The notes below the pieces were generated by a model. That model saw only the letters and a list, made by a program, of their open reading frames with translations, had not been told where the DNA came from and did no database searches. Made by a program: the position numbers and the translations under genes. A stretch of 39,601 nt of DNA from assembly GCA_029012085.1 (NCBI GenBank), contig JAQXLK010000212.1, positions 1 through 39,601 of the forward strand. Direction: 5' to 3'. This document shows, one piece after another, positions 1 to 7,840 of the stretch (the first letter of the stretch is position 1; every line of letters begins with the position of its first letter). Origin of the DNA: Clostridiales bacterium. Its GTDB lineage: Bacteria; Bacillota; Clostridia; Lachnospirales; Lachnospiraceae.

Positions 1-316
1 TGCTTTATTTAGTATATTCACTTTCAACTATTCAGTACTTGATACAATGACTGTTCTACACTTTTGGCTCTTGTTATGAGGTAAATATTTAAAGAAAAAG
101 CCTGAAAAATCAATGATTTAGGGCTTGACATTATAGGAAGGGAAGAAGGTGTGGTGTAATTAACATTAAAGGTAAAAATCCGTATAATAGTACAATTTTG
201 TATTGAGGTGCTGTGGGTGAAGTAGTATTATAGTAAATAATTCGTATAACAGGATTAATATTAATAAACAGAGGTTGCGTTATTCACTATATTTTTATAT
301 AATAAGGAGGAAGACT
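1..316. other. Intergenic lead-in, no gene recognised
   Basis: No open reading frame with a plausible ribosome binding site and no recognisable RNA gene is seen here. The DNA is AT-rich. A short imperfect inverted repeat (AAGCC near 98 against GGCTT near 122) has no T-run after it and is not convincing as a terminator. The AAGGAGG at 304-310 belongs to the next gene. A promoter for that gene must lie here, but no pair of boxes with good spacing was found. Confidence 0.5.
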
Positions 317-1246
317 ATGAATAGAAAAACATTTGATGAACTGACAATTGCGGATAACTATATGTTCAGTAAGGTGATGCTTAACAAGAAGATAGCCAGA
401 CATTTTTTGGAAGTGATTCTTGGGTGCAAGATAAAGGAAGTTTTCTATCCTAGCTATGAACATTCGATTGATATTCGTTATGATGCAAAGAGTATTCGTC
501 TGGATGTAATTCTTGAGGATGATGAGCATACGGTTTACAATTTAGAGATGCAGGCGACTAAGCGGAAGTATTTAGTGAAGAGAAGTAGATATTATCAGGA
601 CTTGATTGATTTAGACTTATTGGAAAAAGGCGGCGATTATGATAACTTGAATCGCAGCTTGGTAATATTTGTATGTACTTTTGATCCATTTGGAGAGGGA
701 CAATATGTGTATAGCTTTCAGAATATGTGTAAGCAGGTGCCATCCCTCTCCTTAGAAGACGGCACGGAGAAAGTTTTTGTAAATACAAAGGGAGTCCATG
801 GGGAAGTGGATGAAGAGTTTAAGCAGATTATGAGACTTTTTAACGGACTTGTGGCGGATGGTGAATTTGCGCAGGAATTGCAGCAGGAAGTGAGTCGGGT
901 AAAAGCAAGTGAGAAATGGAGGCGGGAATATATGACATTACAGATATTTATGGATGATGCGAGAAAAGAGGAACGCCAGTTAGGAAGAGAAGAAGGAAGA
1001 GAAGAAGGAAGAGAAGAAGGAAGACAGGAAGGAAGACAGGAAGGAAGACAAGAAGGCAGACAAGAAGGCGAATTAATCAAATTAGTTCAGTTAGTTTGCA
1101 AAAAAATAGAAAAAGGTAAGTCTGTTTCTGAGATTGCAGATGCATTAGAAGAATCTGAAGATACTATTAGCAGGATCGTGACAATTGCAAGTCAATATGC
1201 CCCAGAGTATGACGTAGATGCCATTTGCAAAGAATTATTACAGTAA
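317..1246 (+). CDS. Rpn family PD-(D/E)XK nuclease / putative transposase
   Basis: 309-residue protein of the Rpn (recombination-promoting nuclease, transposase_31-like) family, whose members are DNA endonucleases linked to RecA-independent recombination and recently to phage defence. The N-terminal domain has the family opening (T-x-A-D-N-Y-M-F) and a nuclease core: D63 in RLDV, then E77-x-Q79 in NLEMQ, the D...ExQ form of the PD-(D/E)XK active site. Residues about 223-250 are seven tandem G-R-(E/Q)-E units, followed by a short helical C-terminal domain that may be helix-turn-helix-like (SVSEIADALEES). The ATG at 317 is chosen because AAGGAGG lies 6 nt upstream; the in-frame extension to 275 has no ribosome binding site. 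It is the first gene of a small accessory block with an XRE regulator. Family call is secure; the biological role is not. Confidence 0.85.
   Translation: MNRKTFDELTIADNYMFSKVMLNKKIARHFLEVILGCKIKEVFYPSYEHSIDIRYDAKSIRLDVILEDDEHTVYNLEMQATKRKYLVKRSRYYQDLIDLDLLEKGGDYDNLNRSLVIFVCTFDPFGEGQYVYSFQNMCKQVPSLSLEDGTEKVFVNTKGVHGEVDEEFKQIMRLFNGLVADGEFAQELQQEVSRVKASEKWRREYMTLQIFMDDARKEERQLGREEGREEGREEGRQEGRQEGRQEGRQEGELIKLVQLVCKKIEKGKSVSEIADALEESEDTISRIVTIASQYAPEYDVDAICKELLQ
983..1066 (+). repeat. 12-bp tandem repeat inside the Rpn gene (7 units)
   Basis: Seven consecutive 12-nt units encode GREE three times and then GRQE four times. The units are purine-only or nearly so (GGAAGAGAAGAA, then GGAAGACAGGAA and GGAAGACAAGAA variants). 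Because the unit is a multiple of three, gain or loss of units changes the linker length without breaking the frame. The G-R-x-E-G tract is common in this family, so it may simply be a family linker. Confidence 0.9.
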
Positions 1247-1278
1247 TAATATAATAGGATAAAAAGTGAGGATAATTC

Positions 1279-1635
1279 ATGACTATAAGTGAACGTATTT
1301 TTGAATTATTGAATGACAGCGGCATGACGCAAAAGGAATTTTCGGATGCTACCGGCATTCCCCAGAGTACCATTAGTGACTGGCGCAAGAAAAACACAAA
1401 TCCCGCTTCAGATAAGATTATGATTATTTGTCATACACTGCAGGTTACACCAACATATTTATTATCTGGCGTAGAACCGGATGGTGGACGCAGTAGGGAA
1501 GTGGATTATTTGGTAATTGATAAGAATTCCCGGGATGGGATTTTATTAGAACACTACCATGATTTAAGTATAGGAGAACAGGAACGGTTGCTTGGATATG
1601 CCCAGGCGATGGCAGAGATGAAAGTGGATAGGTGA
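1279..1635 (+). CDS. XRE-family helix-turn-helix transcriptional regulator
   Basis: 118-residue DNA-binding protein. Residues about 4-62 form a classic Cro/CI-type helix-turn-helix domain: GMTQKEFSDATGIPQSTISDWRK is the helix-turn-helix itself, followed by the usual N-P-A-S-D-K and L-x-V-(T/S)-x-x-Y-L-L-S-G ending. The remaining 50 residues are a short acidic tail (LSIGEQERLLGYAQAMAE) that looks like a dimerisation or protein-interaction helix. It starts 32 nt after the Rpn gene, with GTGAGGA upstream of the ATG, and is probably co-transcribed with it. The target could be its own block or the tandem repeats in front of the next gene, but nothing in the sequence proves this. Confidence 0.9.
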   Translation: MTISERIFELLNDSGMTQKEFSDATGIPQSTISDWRKKNTNPASDKIMIICHTLQVTPTYLLSGVEPDGGRSREVDYLVIDKNSRDGILLEHYHDLSIGEQERLLGYAQAMAEMKVDR

Positions 1636-1721
1636 ATCGGGATAAAAAAGAAGAGCAGAGGAAGAAGGAGCGGTATTACTGACATTAGAGGATTGGTTTG
1701 AATGATTAAGAGATATACTTG

Positions 1722-1806
1722 TTGACATGAAGTATAAACGAGTATAAAATAGAAATAAAAGTATAAACGAGTATAAAAGAAGAATGAAAGTATAAAGGAG
1801 TATAAA
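1722..1806 (+). promoter_or_regulatory. Promoter overlapped by 29-bp tandem repeats
   Basis: A TTGACA at 1722-1727 is followed after 15 bp by TATAAA at 1743. Starting at 1731 the sequence is built of a 29-bp unit, AGTATAAACG-AGTATAAAA(T/G) plus a 9-nt A-rich spacer, at 1731, 1760 and 1789; the third copy is cut short by the start codon. Each unit contains two AGTATAAA boxes 10 bp apart, so six boxes lie on the same helix face as pairs. The last unit supplies the AAAGGAG ribosome binding site at 1794-1800. The layout suggests a repressor binding array over the promoter and 5' leader; it could also be simple repeat expansion. Confidence 0.6.
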
Positions 1807-2835
1807 ATGAAAAATCCGTTTACCATTTCATTTGGAAAGGAACCTACACAGTTAGTTTCTAGAATTTCTCAAATTAACAAAATAATAGAAGATTTTTCGG
1901 AAGATGATCCAAGTTATCAGGCGTGTATTATAGCGGGAGTTAGAGGAATAGGTAAGACGGTAACTCTTTCGGAAATATGTAATCATTTCAAAGAGGATGA
2001 TAATTGGATTGTAGTGAATCTGAATTCAGGAATGGATTTGTTACAGTCTTTGGCCGCTAAACTATATAATAGTAAACCGTTAATGGGAATATTTGATTCG
2101 GCAAATATTAATTTATCTTTTTTCAATATAGGATTATCTTTGAATACAGTTCCTCCAATAACGGATATAGAGACTGCATTAGAACGAATGTTTCAAGTGA
2201 TTAAGAATCGGCATCAGAAAGTACTAATTGCAATTGATGAGGTGGTAAGTAATGACAATATGAAGATATTTTCCAATACCTTTCAGTTGCTTTTGAGAGA
2301 AGATATGCCGGTTTATCTGATTATGACAGGTCTTTATGAAAATATAAGTGATTTGCAGAATGCAGATAATGTCACTTTTTTGTTAAGAACCCCCAGGCTT
2401 GAATTAGAGCCTTTGAATAAATTAATGATGGCGGAAAGCTATAGAAATACACTTGATGTCAGTAAAGAGGTAGCGCTTCTGATGGCGGATGTTACTTGTG
2501 GCTATCCTTTTGCATTTCAGGTGTTAGGATATCTTTGTTATGAAAGTGGAAAGAATTATGAAGATGAACTGGTTCGTTTTGACTATTACTTGAATGAATA
2601 TGTGTATAACAAGATATGGTCAGAATTATCAGAGAAGGATAAAGCTCTGGCTATTGCTATTGCAAAATCGGATAATACGACAGAAGCTGTACTTAAATTA
2701 GCAAATATGAAAAAGAATGAATTTTCTGTATATAGAGATCGATTAATGAAAAAGGGAATTGTGAATGGAAAAACTCGTGGAAAGATTTTTTTTGCTTTGC
2801 CTAGATTTAAGGAGTTTGTAGAATTATATATTTGA
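1807..2835 (+). CDS. AAA-type ATPase with C-terminal winged helix
   Basis: 342-residue P-loop ATPase. Walker A is GVRGIGKT (about residues 47-54), Walker B is KVLIAIDEV (about 138-146), and a sensor-like LIMTG follows at about 176-180. The last 70 residues look like a winged-helix domain (EFSVYRDRLMKKGIVNGKTRGKIFFALPRF). This architecture matches the archaeal-type ATPase_2/AAA_16 proteins, a family of STAND-like ATPases of mostly unknown role, some in defence or stress modules. AAAGGAG lies 6 nt before the ATG. It is AT-richer than the housekeeping genes further along, which fits an accessory origin. It could be an Orc1/Cdc6-like DNA-binding ATPase; no effector domain is visible. Confidence 0.8.
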   Translation: MKNPFTISFGKEPTQLVSRISQINKIIEDFSEDDPSYQACIIAGVRGIGKTVTLSEICNHFKEDDNWIVVNLNSGMDLLQSLAAKLYNSKPLMGIFDSANINLSFFNIGLSLNTVPPITDIETALERMFQVIKNRHQKVLIAIDEVVSNDNMKIFSNTFQLLLREDMPVYLIMTGLYENISDLQNADNVTFLLRTPRLELEPLNKLMMAESYRNTLDVSKEVALLMADVTCGYPFAFQVLGYLCYESGKNYEDELVRFDYYLNEYVYNKIWSELSEKDKALAIAIAKSDNTTEAVLKLANMKKNEFSVYRDRLMKKGIVNGKTRGKIFFALPRFKEFVELYI

Positions 2836-2934
2836 AGATTATGTTATCATTATTATTTTAAGTTGGAAACAACCCTTTAAAAATGAACAAAAATCGCCAA
2901 TAAAAAATTTTTTTGAAATTTTTTAAAAAAAAGC

Positions 2935-2963
2935 TTGCATTTTTTTTTTGGATGCTATATAAT
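2935..2963 (+). promoter_or_regulatory. Promoter of tRNA-Lys
   Basis: TTGCAT at 2935-2940 and a perfect TATAAT at 2958-2963 are separated by exactly 17 bp. A run of nine T residues fills the spacer, and long A and T tracts lie upstream like an UP element. The tRNA begins 37 nt after the -10 box, as expected for a short processed leader. Confidence 0.75.
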
Positions 2964-2999
2964 CAATTTTGTTGTTGAGCGAGACAACAAACTGAACAC

Positions 3000-3072
3000 G
3001 GGCCGCTAGCTCATTTGGTAGAGCACCTGACTCTTAATCAGGGTGTGCGGGGTTCGAGCCCCCGGCGGCCCA
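3000..3072 (+). tRNA. tRNA-Lys (anticodon CTT)
   Basis: A complete 73-nt cloverleaf. The acceptor stem GGGCCGC pairs perfectly with GCGGCCC at 3065-3071, with discriminator A at 3072. The D-arm is GCTC...GAGC, and the anticodon stem CCTGA/TCAGG encloses the loop CTCTTAA with anticodon CTT at 3033-3035. The T-arm is CGGGG-TTCGAGC-CCCCG. The 3' CCA is not encoded (CTA follows), so it is added after transcription. It stands alone, with its own promoter just upstream. Confidence 0.97.
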
Positions 3073-3192
3073 CTACAAGGAATCGATTTGATGTTTAAGC
3101 ATTGGGTTGGTTCTTTTTTTCATTATAAATATATATCATTTCGTTTTAAAATATGTTATGATACCCATAGCAATCTTAAGAGAGGACAAGAG

Positions 3193-3729
3193 ATGAAGCA
3201 GTTAATCATTTTGAATATCATTAATTTGATTTTGTTAGGATTAGTGGCAGTGTGTATGTTTGTGCTGCCGTTGGGGATGACGATTTTCTTGGGGGCAGCG
3301 GTTCTGGTGTTTGCCATTTATTCCAATTATGTGATGGTTGTTCGCAATCAGGATGATGATTATCTTCTAAAGAATGCAGATAAGAAGGGGATTTTTAGAA
3401 AGCAGGTAAATGGCTTTATAGCCCAGCGTCAGAGCTTAGAGAAGCGGGAGGACACCATAGGTGATGACGAGAAACTTCGGGAAGTGTATGAGCTGGTTTG
3501 CAGACAGGTGAACAATAATATTGATTCGGCAATTAAGTTTATGGAGATGTATGATTATGTACAAAGACCCAGCACACAGTATTTAGATGACCTGTTTTTG
3601 GAAAATAAGCGGCTTATCGTTAATTTTAACGAGGTGGTGGAGCAATTTATTAAGATTGAGAACTCCGTTCGTGATGAGGATACTACATATATAGATGATT
3701 TGTTGGTAAGTTTGCGGGAGATGCATTAA
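3193..3729 (+). CDS. Small membrane protein of unknown function next to the VWA gene
   Basis: 178 residues. Two adjacent hydrophobic segments (about 3-24 and 27-46) form a membrane hairpin; the remaining 130 residues are charged, mostly helical and probably cytoplasmic, with no motif I recognise. The start at 3193 is chosen because AGAGGA lies just upstream and because the longer in-frame extension would run into the tRNA gene. It ends about 100 bp before the solute-binding/VWA gene and may be co-transcribed with it. Its shape resembles small membrane proteins found beside VWA or TelA-type genes, but that is only a resemblance and I assign no function. Confidence 0.75.
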   Translation: MKQLIILNIINLILLGLVAVCMFVLPLGMTIFLGAAVLVFAIYSNYVMVVRNQDDDYLLKNADKKGIFRKQVNGFIAQRQSLEKREDTIGDDEKLREVYELVCRQVNNNIDSAIKFMEMYDYVQRPSTQYLDDLFLENKRLIVNFNEVVEQFIKIENSVRDEDTTYIDDLLVSLREMH

Positions 3730-3827
3730 AATGCAACGAAGGAAAGTTGTCATTTGTATGATAGATATAGCATGATAATTGATGATGACGCAATAGTGAT
3801 GATGAAATTTTAAGAAGGAGAGACGGA

Positions 3828-5489
3828 ATGAAGAATAATAACAAAGTAATTTTTGCAGGTATTGTATTGGTAATTGTGGTGATTGCGGCAATTATATTTG
3901 GATTGGGTTCCAAATTAGTAAAACAGGTGGCAACTGTGAATGAAAAGTCATTAGATGAGATGCTGGATAACATTGATGTGGCAGAGGTAACACCGGTGAA
4001 GGGGTCAGTGAATCTTGGTAATACCAGTCTTTATGATGAACTTCCGGAGATTGACAAGTATCCATTACAGGTAGTGGGCAGTGCCGATATCGTGTTAGAG
4101 GTATTTTCTTCCGGTGAGAAGGCGGGCAGTGGATATGAGTCATGGTTAATTGATGTGGCAAATGATTTTAATAACAGTGGTGTTACAACGCAAAGTGGAA
4201 AGAGTGTTGCTATTTCGGTTCGTCAGATGAGTTCCGGAATGGGTGCGGATTACATTATTTCGAATAAGTATCTTCCGGACCTTTATACACCTTCTAATGA
4301 GTTGTTTGGAAAATATGTAGAGACCAATGGGGGAGCCATTGAGGTAGTTAGTGAACGGCTGGTTGGAAATACTGCCGGTATTTTGGTTGATAAGAACAAA
4401 GGGTATGACAGTCTTTCTAAGGTGGCGGAGGCAGTAGCCGGTAACAAGATGAATCTCGGTTATACGAATCCACAGACCAGTGCCAGCGGTCTGAATTTCC
4501 TGATTTCCATTTTAAAGAATTATGACAAGAATAATATGTTAAGTGATACGGCAGCACAGAAATTCTCCGAATTCCAGAACAATATTCCATTTGTTGCATT
4601 TACGACGATGCAGATGCGTGACAGTGCAAAGAATGGAACATTAGATGGAATGATTATGGAGTATCAGACGTACATCAATGAGGAAGATTTGGAAGGAAAA
4701 TATGATTTCATACCTTACGGAATTCGTCATGACAATCCGCTTTATGGTGTGAGTATGAAGCTGAATGAGTCAGCGGACAAACGTGAGGCTGCTCAGTTGT
4801 TTAGCGAGTTTTGTGCAAATGGTTCATCCCAGAAGCTGGCATCTGAGAAGGGATTTAATAATAATGAGGATTATAAGTCAGAGTACGAGGTGACAGGAGC
4901 GGATATTACACAGGCTCTTGAGCTGTATAAGAAGAAAAAGGATAGCGGAAAAGATATTATTGCCGTATTTGTTGCGGATTGCAGTGGAAGTATGGATGGT
5001 GAACCGATTAACCAGTTAAGGGAGTCACTTTCAAATGGAGCGCAGTACATAAATGATAACAATTATATCGGTCTGGTAAGCTATAGTGATAGTGTGACAA
5101 TCGAGCTTCCAATTGCAGAGTTTGATTTGAATCAGAGAGCTTATTTCCAGGGTGCACTTGATAATCTGCAGGCGTGGGGTGGTACGGCTAGCTATGATGC
5201 TGTATTAGTGGCAACCAATATGATTAAGCAGGCGAAGGCGGATCATCCGGATGCAAAGGTAATGTTGTTCTTATTAAGTGATGGTATGGCAAATGAAGGT
5301 TACACACTAGAGAATATTACCGGTGTATTGAAGGAAGAGAAGATACCGGTATATACAATTAGTTATACCAGTGAGGCAGACAAAGATGCTATGCAGCAGT
5401 TGTCTAATATTAATGAAGCAGCAAGTATTGATGCGGATAGTGATGATATCATTTATAAGATTAAGAGTTTGTTCAATTCACAAATGTAG
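3828..5489 (+). CDS. Membrane-anchored solute-binding protein fused to a VWA domain
   Basis: 553 residues, in order: one N-terminal membrane segment (about 6-28) with no lipobox cysteine; an extracellular part (about 75-355) resembling a periplasmic-type substrate-binding fold, with typical stretches such as LGYTNPQTSASGLNFL; and a C-terminal von Willebrand A domain (about 375-553). The VWA metal site is complete: D384-x-S386-x-S388 in DCSGSM, T453 in GGTAS, and D485 in LSDG, so it should bind a divalent ion and a protein ligand. AGAAGGAGA precedes the ATG. Its position upstream of FHA, phosphatase and kinase genes suggests it senses or assembles something at the surface for that system. No transporter permease is nearby, so uptake is unlikely. 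The ligand is unknown. Confidence 0.85.
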   Translation: MKNNNKVIFAGIVLVIVVIAAIIFGLGSKLVKQVATVNEKSLDEMLDNIDVAEVTPVKGSVNLGNTSLYDELPEIDKYPLQVVGSADIVLEVFSSGEKAGSGYESWLIDVANDFNNSGVTTQSGKSVAISVRQMSSGMGADYIISNKYLPDLYTPSNELFGKYVETNGGAIEVVSERLVGNTAGILVDKNKGYDSLSKVAEAVAGNKMNLGYTNPQTSASGLNFLISILKNYDKNNMLSDTAAQKFSEFQNNIPFVAFTTMQMRDSAKNGTLDGMIMEYQTYINEEDLEGKYDFIPYGIRHDNPLYGVSMKLNESADKREAAQLFSEFCANGSSQKLASEKGFNNNEDYKSEYEVTGADITQALELYKKKKDSGKDIIAVFVADCSGSMDGEPINQLRESLSNGAQYINDNNYIGLVSYSDSVTIELPIAEFDLNQRAYFQGALDNLQAWGGTASYDAVLVATNMIKQAKADHPDAKVMLFLLSDGMANEGYTLENITGVLKEEKIPVYTISYTSEADKDAMQQLSNINEAASIDADSDDIIYKIKSLFNSQM

Positions 5490-5599
5490 GATAGAGAAAT
5501 AGGCACGGCGAGATATGTGAATGAATAAAATTTTCATCTTTCTGAACATTTATACACAAATATACATAAAATTTTGCCAAAATATACACAATATATCTA

Positions 5600-5627
5600 T
5601 TGTATTCTAAAGGTAAAATGCTATAAT
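5600..5627 (+). promoter_or_regulatory. Candidate promoter upstream of the FHA gene (distal)
   Basis: TTGTAT at 5600-5605 and TATAAT at 5622-5627 are 16 bp apart. The -10 region GCTATAATATGCAT recurs 30 bp downstream as GCTATAATGCAT (5649-5660). Together with the proximal promoter below, this accounts for the 386-bp gap at 5490-5875, which otherwise holds only AT-rich DNA and no convincing gene. Confidence 0.5.
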
Positions 5628-5737
5628 ATGCATATAGAGACGTTGGGCGCTATAATGCATCTATGACAGAATTGAAAAATACAATAGAAATGGGGTGGGG
5701 TTAGAGGTAGAATCGGACTTTTTACATAATAAATTAC

Positions 5738-5766
5738 TTGCGTAACAGGGCAGAATCCTCTATAAT
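5738..5766 (+). promoter_or_regulatory. Candidate promoter upstream of the FHA gene (proximal)
   Basis: TTGCGT at 5738-5743 and a perfect TATAAT at 5761-5766 are separated by 17 bp. A transcript starting near 5773 would have a leader of about 100 nt before the FHA start codon. Confidence 0.5.
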
Positions 5767-5875
5767 AATATTAATTATGTGTAACTGTTCAGAGCCAGGC
5801 AGATTTATATATAGATATATGGTAATCACAGCGTATATGTAAAGATAGATTCTGGAGTTAGAAGGGGATTTGTTT

Positions 5876-7711
5876 ATGAAAAAAGTCATCTTAAGAAGAA
5901 GAATTTTTGATAAGGAGCGTTTTTTAACGTATAATATTGACAATGAAGCAAGCCTTGATGAAGAATTGCTTGACTTTATTGAAGAAGAAGAACCGAAGGG
6001 AATTGTATCTGTTATTTTTGAAGAGGGGGAAGAGTTTGATACCTTTTCTTATGATGTGACAGATAAGATTCATTTGAGCGAGTTGTCGACACAAGAGGTG
6101 GGCGCGGAGATGGTGCTTCGTGTACTTCGTAGTCTTTTGCTTGCTTTGATTGATATGACAGAATATCGGATTCCTTTATCCTATCTTATTTTACATCGTG
6201 ATTACATATATGTTGATTCGGATTATAAGGTTGAGTTTATTTGTATTCCTATAGAAGAGATGCAGGAAGACGTGGATATCAATAGCTTTTTAAGAGGATA
6301 TCTTGCAAATATTCGTTATGATTTATCAGAGGATTGTGGATATGTTGCAAAGCTTTTGTCATATGTGAATAATACAGCAATGTTTAATATGCGCAATATG
6401 GTTACACTTGTGGAAGAGTTGATGGATGAAAGAGGCATTGAGATTCCGGATGAATCATCTGCAGAGATTTATGTAGAATATCAGGAAGTTACGGATGAGG
6501 AAGAAGTGGAGGAAGAGCCTGTAGAACAGGAGACAGCTTCTGAGGCTCAGGAAGACATTGATGAATTTGAAGATGTTTCCGGTGGAACTGAGGAGGTGTC
6601 AGTAGAGGCAGAGGTTTCTGGTGAAGCAGAGGAATTAGCCGGTGAAGTGGTGGTTTCTGATGAGGCAGAGGAACAAGCGGATGAAGCGGAGATTTCTAAT
6701 GAAAAAGAGGAAGTGTCTGCGGAAGCAGCAGTTTCTAGTGAAGAAGAGGAAACATCTGATAAAGCGGCGGTTTCCAATGAATCAGGTAAAGTATCTGCAA
6801 AAGCAGCAGGACACGTTAACCGTGTAGAGGATGTTATTGGTGCCATTGAGGAGATTTTGGAGAATGAGAAAGAAACAATAGATCCAAGAGAAGAAGCTAT
6901 AAAAAGATTGAAAAATCAATCACGTAAAGCATCTCAAAAGGAGTCTCAAGAGGAGCCTCATAAAGAGTCTGTTATTTCGGATGATGAGTCTATTAAAGAA
7001 TTTATAGATAAGCTGGTAGAAGAGGAATCGGCGGAAGAAACACCTGTGGAGGAGAAGAAGGAAAAGCCGGCAAAAAGATCATTTTTTAAGACAAAAGAGG
7101 CAAAAGAGCAAGGGGTTGTCATTGAAGACGAGCTTGACGAGTTCCTGGCGGAAAAAGAACGTGAGGACCAGGAAGCAAATCATGAAGAAAGTAATATGAA
7201 AATCAAAAAGAACATTAAGGTTAGTCGTGCAAGTATTCTAAAGAATACACAGGAGGAACTTAAGGCTGAAGGAGAAGAAGTAGAAGAAACAGAGAATGAA
7301 CCGGAAGAAGTGGAAGATGCGGTGGAAGGTGTAGAGGAAGAAGTAGTTAGTACATCTATTCTTAGTCAGACACTTGGTGGTACCGGATTATTAAAGAATG
7401 TTCCGAATGTAAAGATTAATCCATATTTGATTCGAACAAATACAAAGGAACGAATTGTGATTACCAAGCAGAATTTCAAGATTGGTAAGGCAAGCATGGG
7501 TGTGGACTATTCGGTGAAAGGTAATGGTGCGGTCAGTAGATCACATGCAACCATTACAAATAAAAATGGTGTTTACTATATCAAGGATAATAAGTCAACG
7601 AATCATACTTATGTGAACAATAAGATGCTTGCGGATGGAGAGAGTGAACTGCTGACACATGATTGTAAAATTGTATTGGGAGATGAAGAATTTACTTTCA
7701 AATTAAGATAG
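5876..7711 (+). CDS. FHA-domain protein with acidic linker (phosphothreonine reader)
   Basis: 611 residues. The N-terminal 190 residues form a folded domain of the kind seen at the head of clostridial FHA proteins (I believe DUF6382), which may be kinase-like but lacks catalytic motifs. Residues about 200-500 are a very acidic low-complexity linker with repeats of V-S-x-E-A-E-E. The last 90 residues are a forkhead-associated domain: F-K-I-G-K in the first strand, S-R-S-H (the phospho-binding S-x-x-H) and N-H-T-Y-V-N-N in place of the usual N-G-T. FHA domains bind phosphothreonine peptides, so it is the likely reader for the kinase encoded two genes downstream. The ATG at 5876 follows GAAGGGG at 5861-5867; a TTG at 5870 is less likely. 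No membrane segment: cytoplasmic. Confidence 0.88.
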   Translation: MKKVILRRRIFDKERFLTYNIDNEASLDEELLDFIEEEEPKGIVSVIFEEGEEFDTFSYDVTDKIHLSELSTQEVGAEMVLRVLRSLLLALIDMTEYRIPLSYLILHRDYIYVDSDYKVEFICIPIEEMQEDVDINSFLRGYLANIRYDLSEDCGYVAKLLSYVNNTAMFNMRNMVTLVEELMDERGIEIPDESSAEIYVEYQEVTDEEEVEEEPVEQETASEAQEDIDEFEDVSGGTEEVSVEAEVSGEAEELAGEVVVSDEAEEQADEAEISNEKEEVSAEAAVSSEEEETSDKAAVSNESGKVSAKAAGHVNRVEDVIGAIEEILENEKETIDPREEAIKRLKNQSRKASQKESQEEPHKESVISDDESIKEFIDKLVEEESAEETPVEEKKEKPAKRSFFKTKEAKEQGVVIEDELDEFLAEKEREDQEANHEESNMKIKKNIKVSRASILKNTQEELKAEGEEVEETENEPEEVEDAVEGVEEEVVSTSILSQTLGGTGLLKNVPNVKINPYLIRTNTKERIVITKQNFKIGKASMGVDYSVKGNGAVSRSHATITNKNGVYYIKDNKSTNHTYVNNKMLADGESELLTHDCKIVLGDEEFTFKLR

Positions 7712-7758
7712 AAGTCTGTTTCCAGGAGCCTTGTGAATTCTGGAGAAAAAGCAGATGG

Positions 7759-7808
7759 AATGCCTCTGACATCAGTTGATTTAGCTGGTATTTAGAGGCA
7801 TTTTTGTT
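7759..7808 (+). terminator. Rho-independent terminator after the FHA gene
   Basis: AATGCCTCT (7759-7767) pairs with AGAGGCATT (7794-7802) in a 9-bp stem, with a short inner stem in the 26-nt loop. The 3' arm runs into TTTTTGTTT. It separates the FHA gene from the phosphatase, so it may act as a partial terminator that sets expression ratios. Confidence 0.7.
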
Positions 7809-7840
7809 TCTTAACAGAAAAGATAAGTAAGGAGAAGTTT

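Noticed and set aside
1-316. Promoter for the Rpn gene (TTGACA at 125-130)
   Set aside because: No -10 box at 15-19 bp; nearest TATAAT-like sequences are too far away.
983-1066. CRISPR-like array
   Set aside because: Units are 12 bp, contiguous and coding, with no spacers; the same holds for the 29-bp repeats at 1731-1806. No cas genes in the window.
5550-5590. DnaA-box-like sites (TTATACACA at 5550-5558, and ATATACACA at 5582-5590)
   Set aside because: One good and one imperfect box in very AT-rich DNA without dnaA, dnaN or a cluster of boxes is expected by chance; no sign of an origin.
5521-5610. Possible 29-codon peptide starting at 5521
   Set aside because: No ribosome binding site, extremely AT-rich and no hydrophobic or charged pattern of a known small protein.
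6642-6827. + strand 61-codon frame inside the FHA gene (and the - strand frame at 6547-6846)
   Set aside because: Both are products of the repetitive acidic linker codons of the FHA gene; no start signals.
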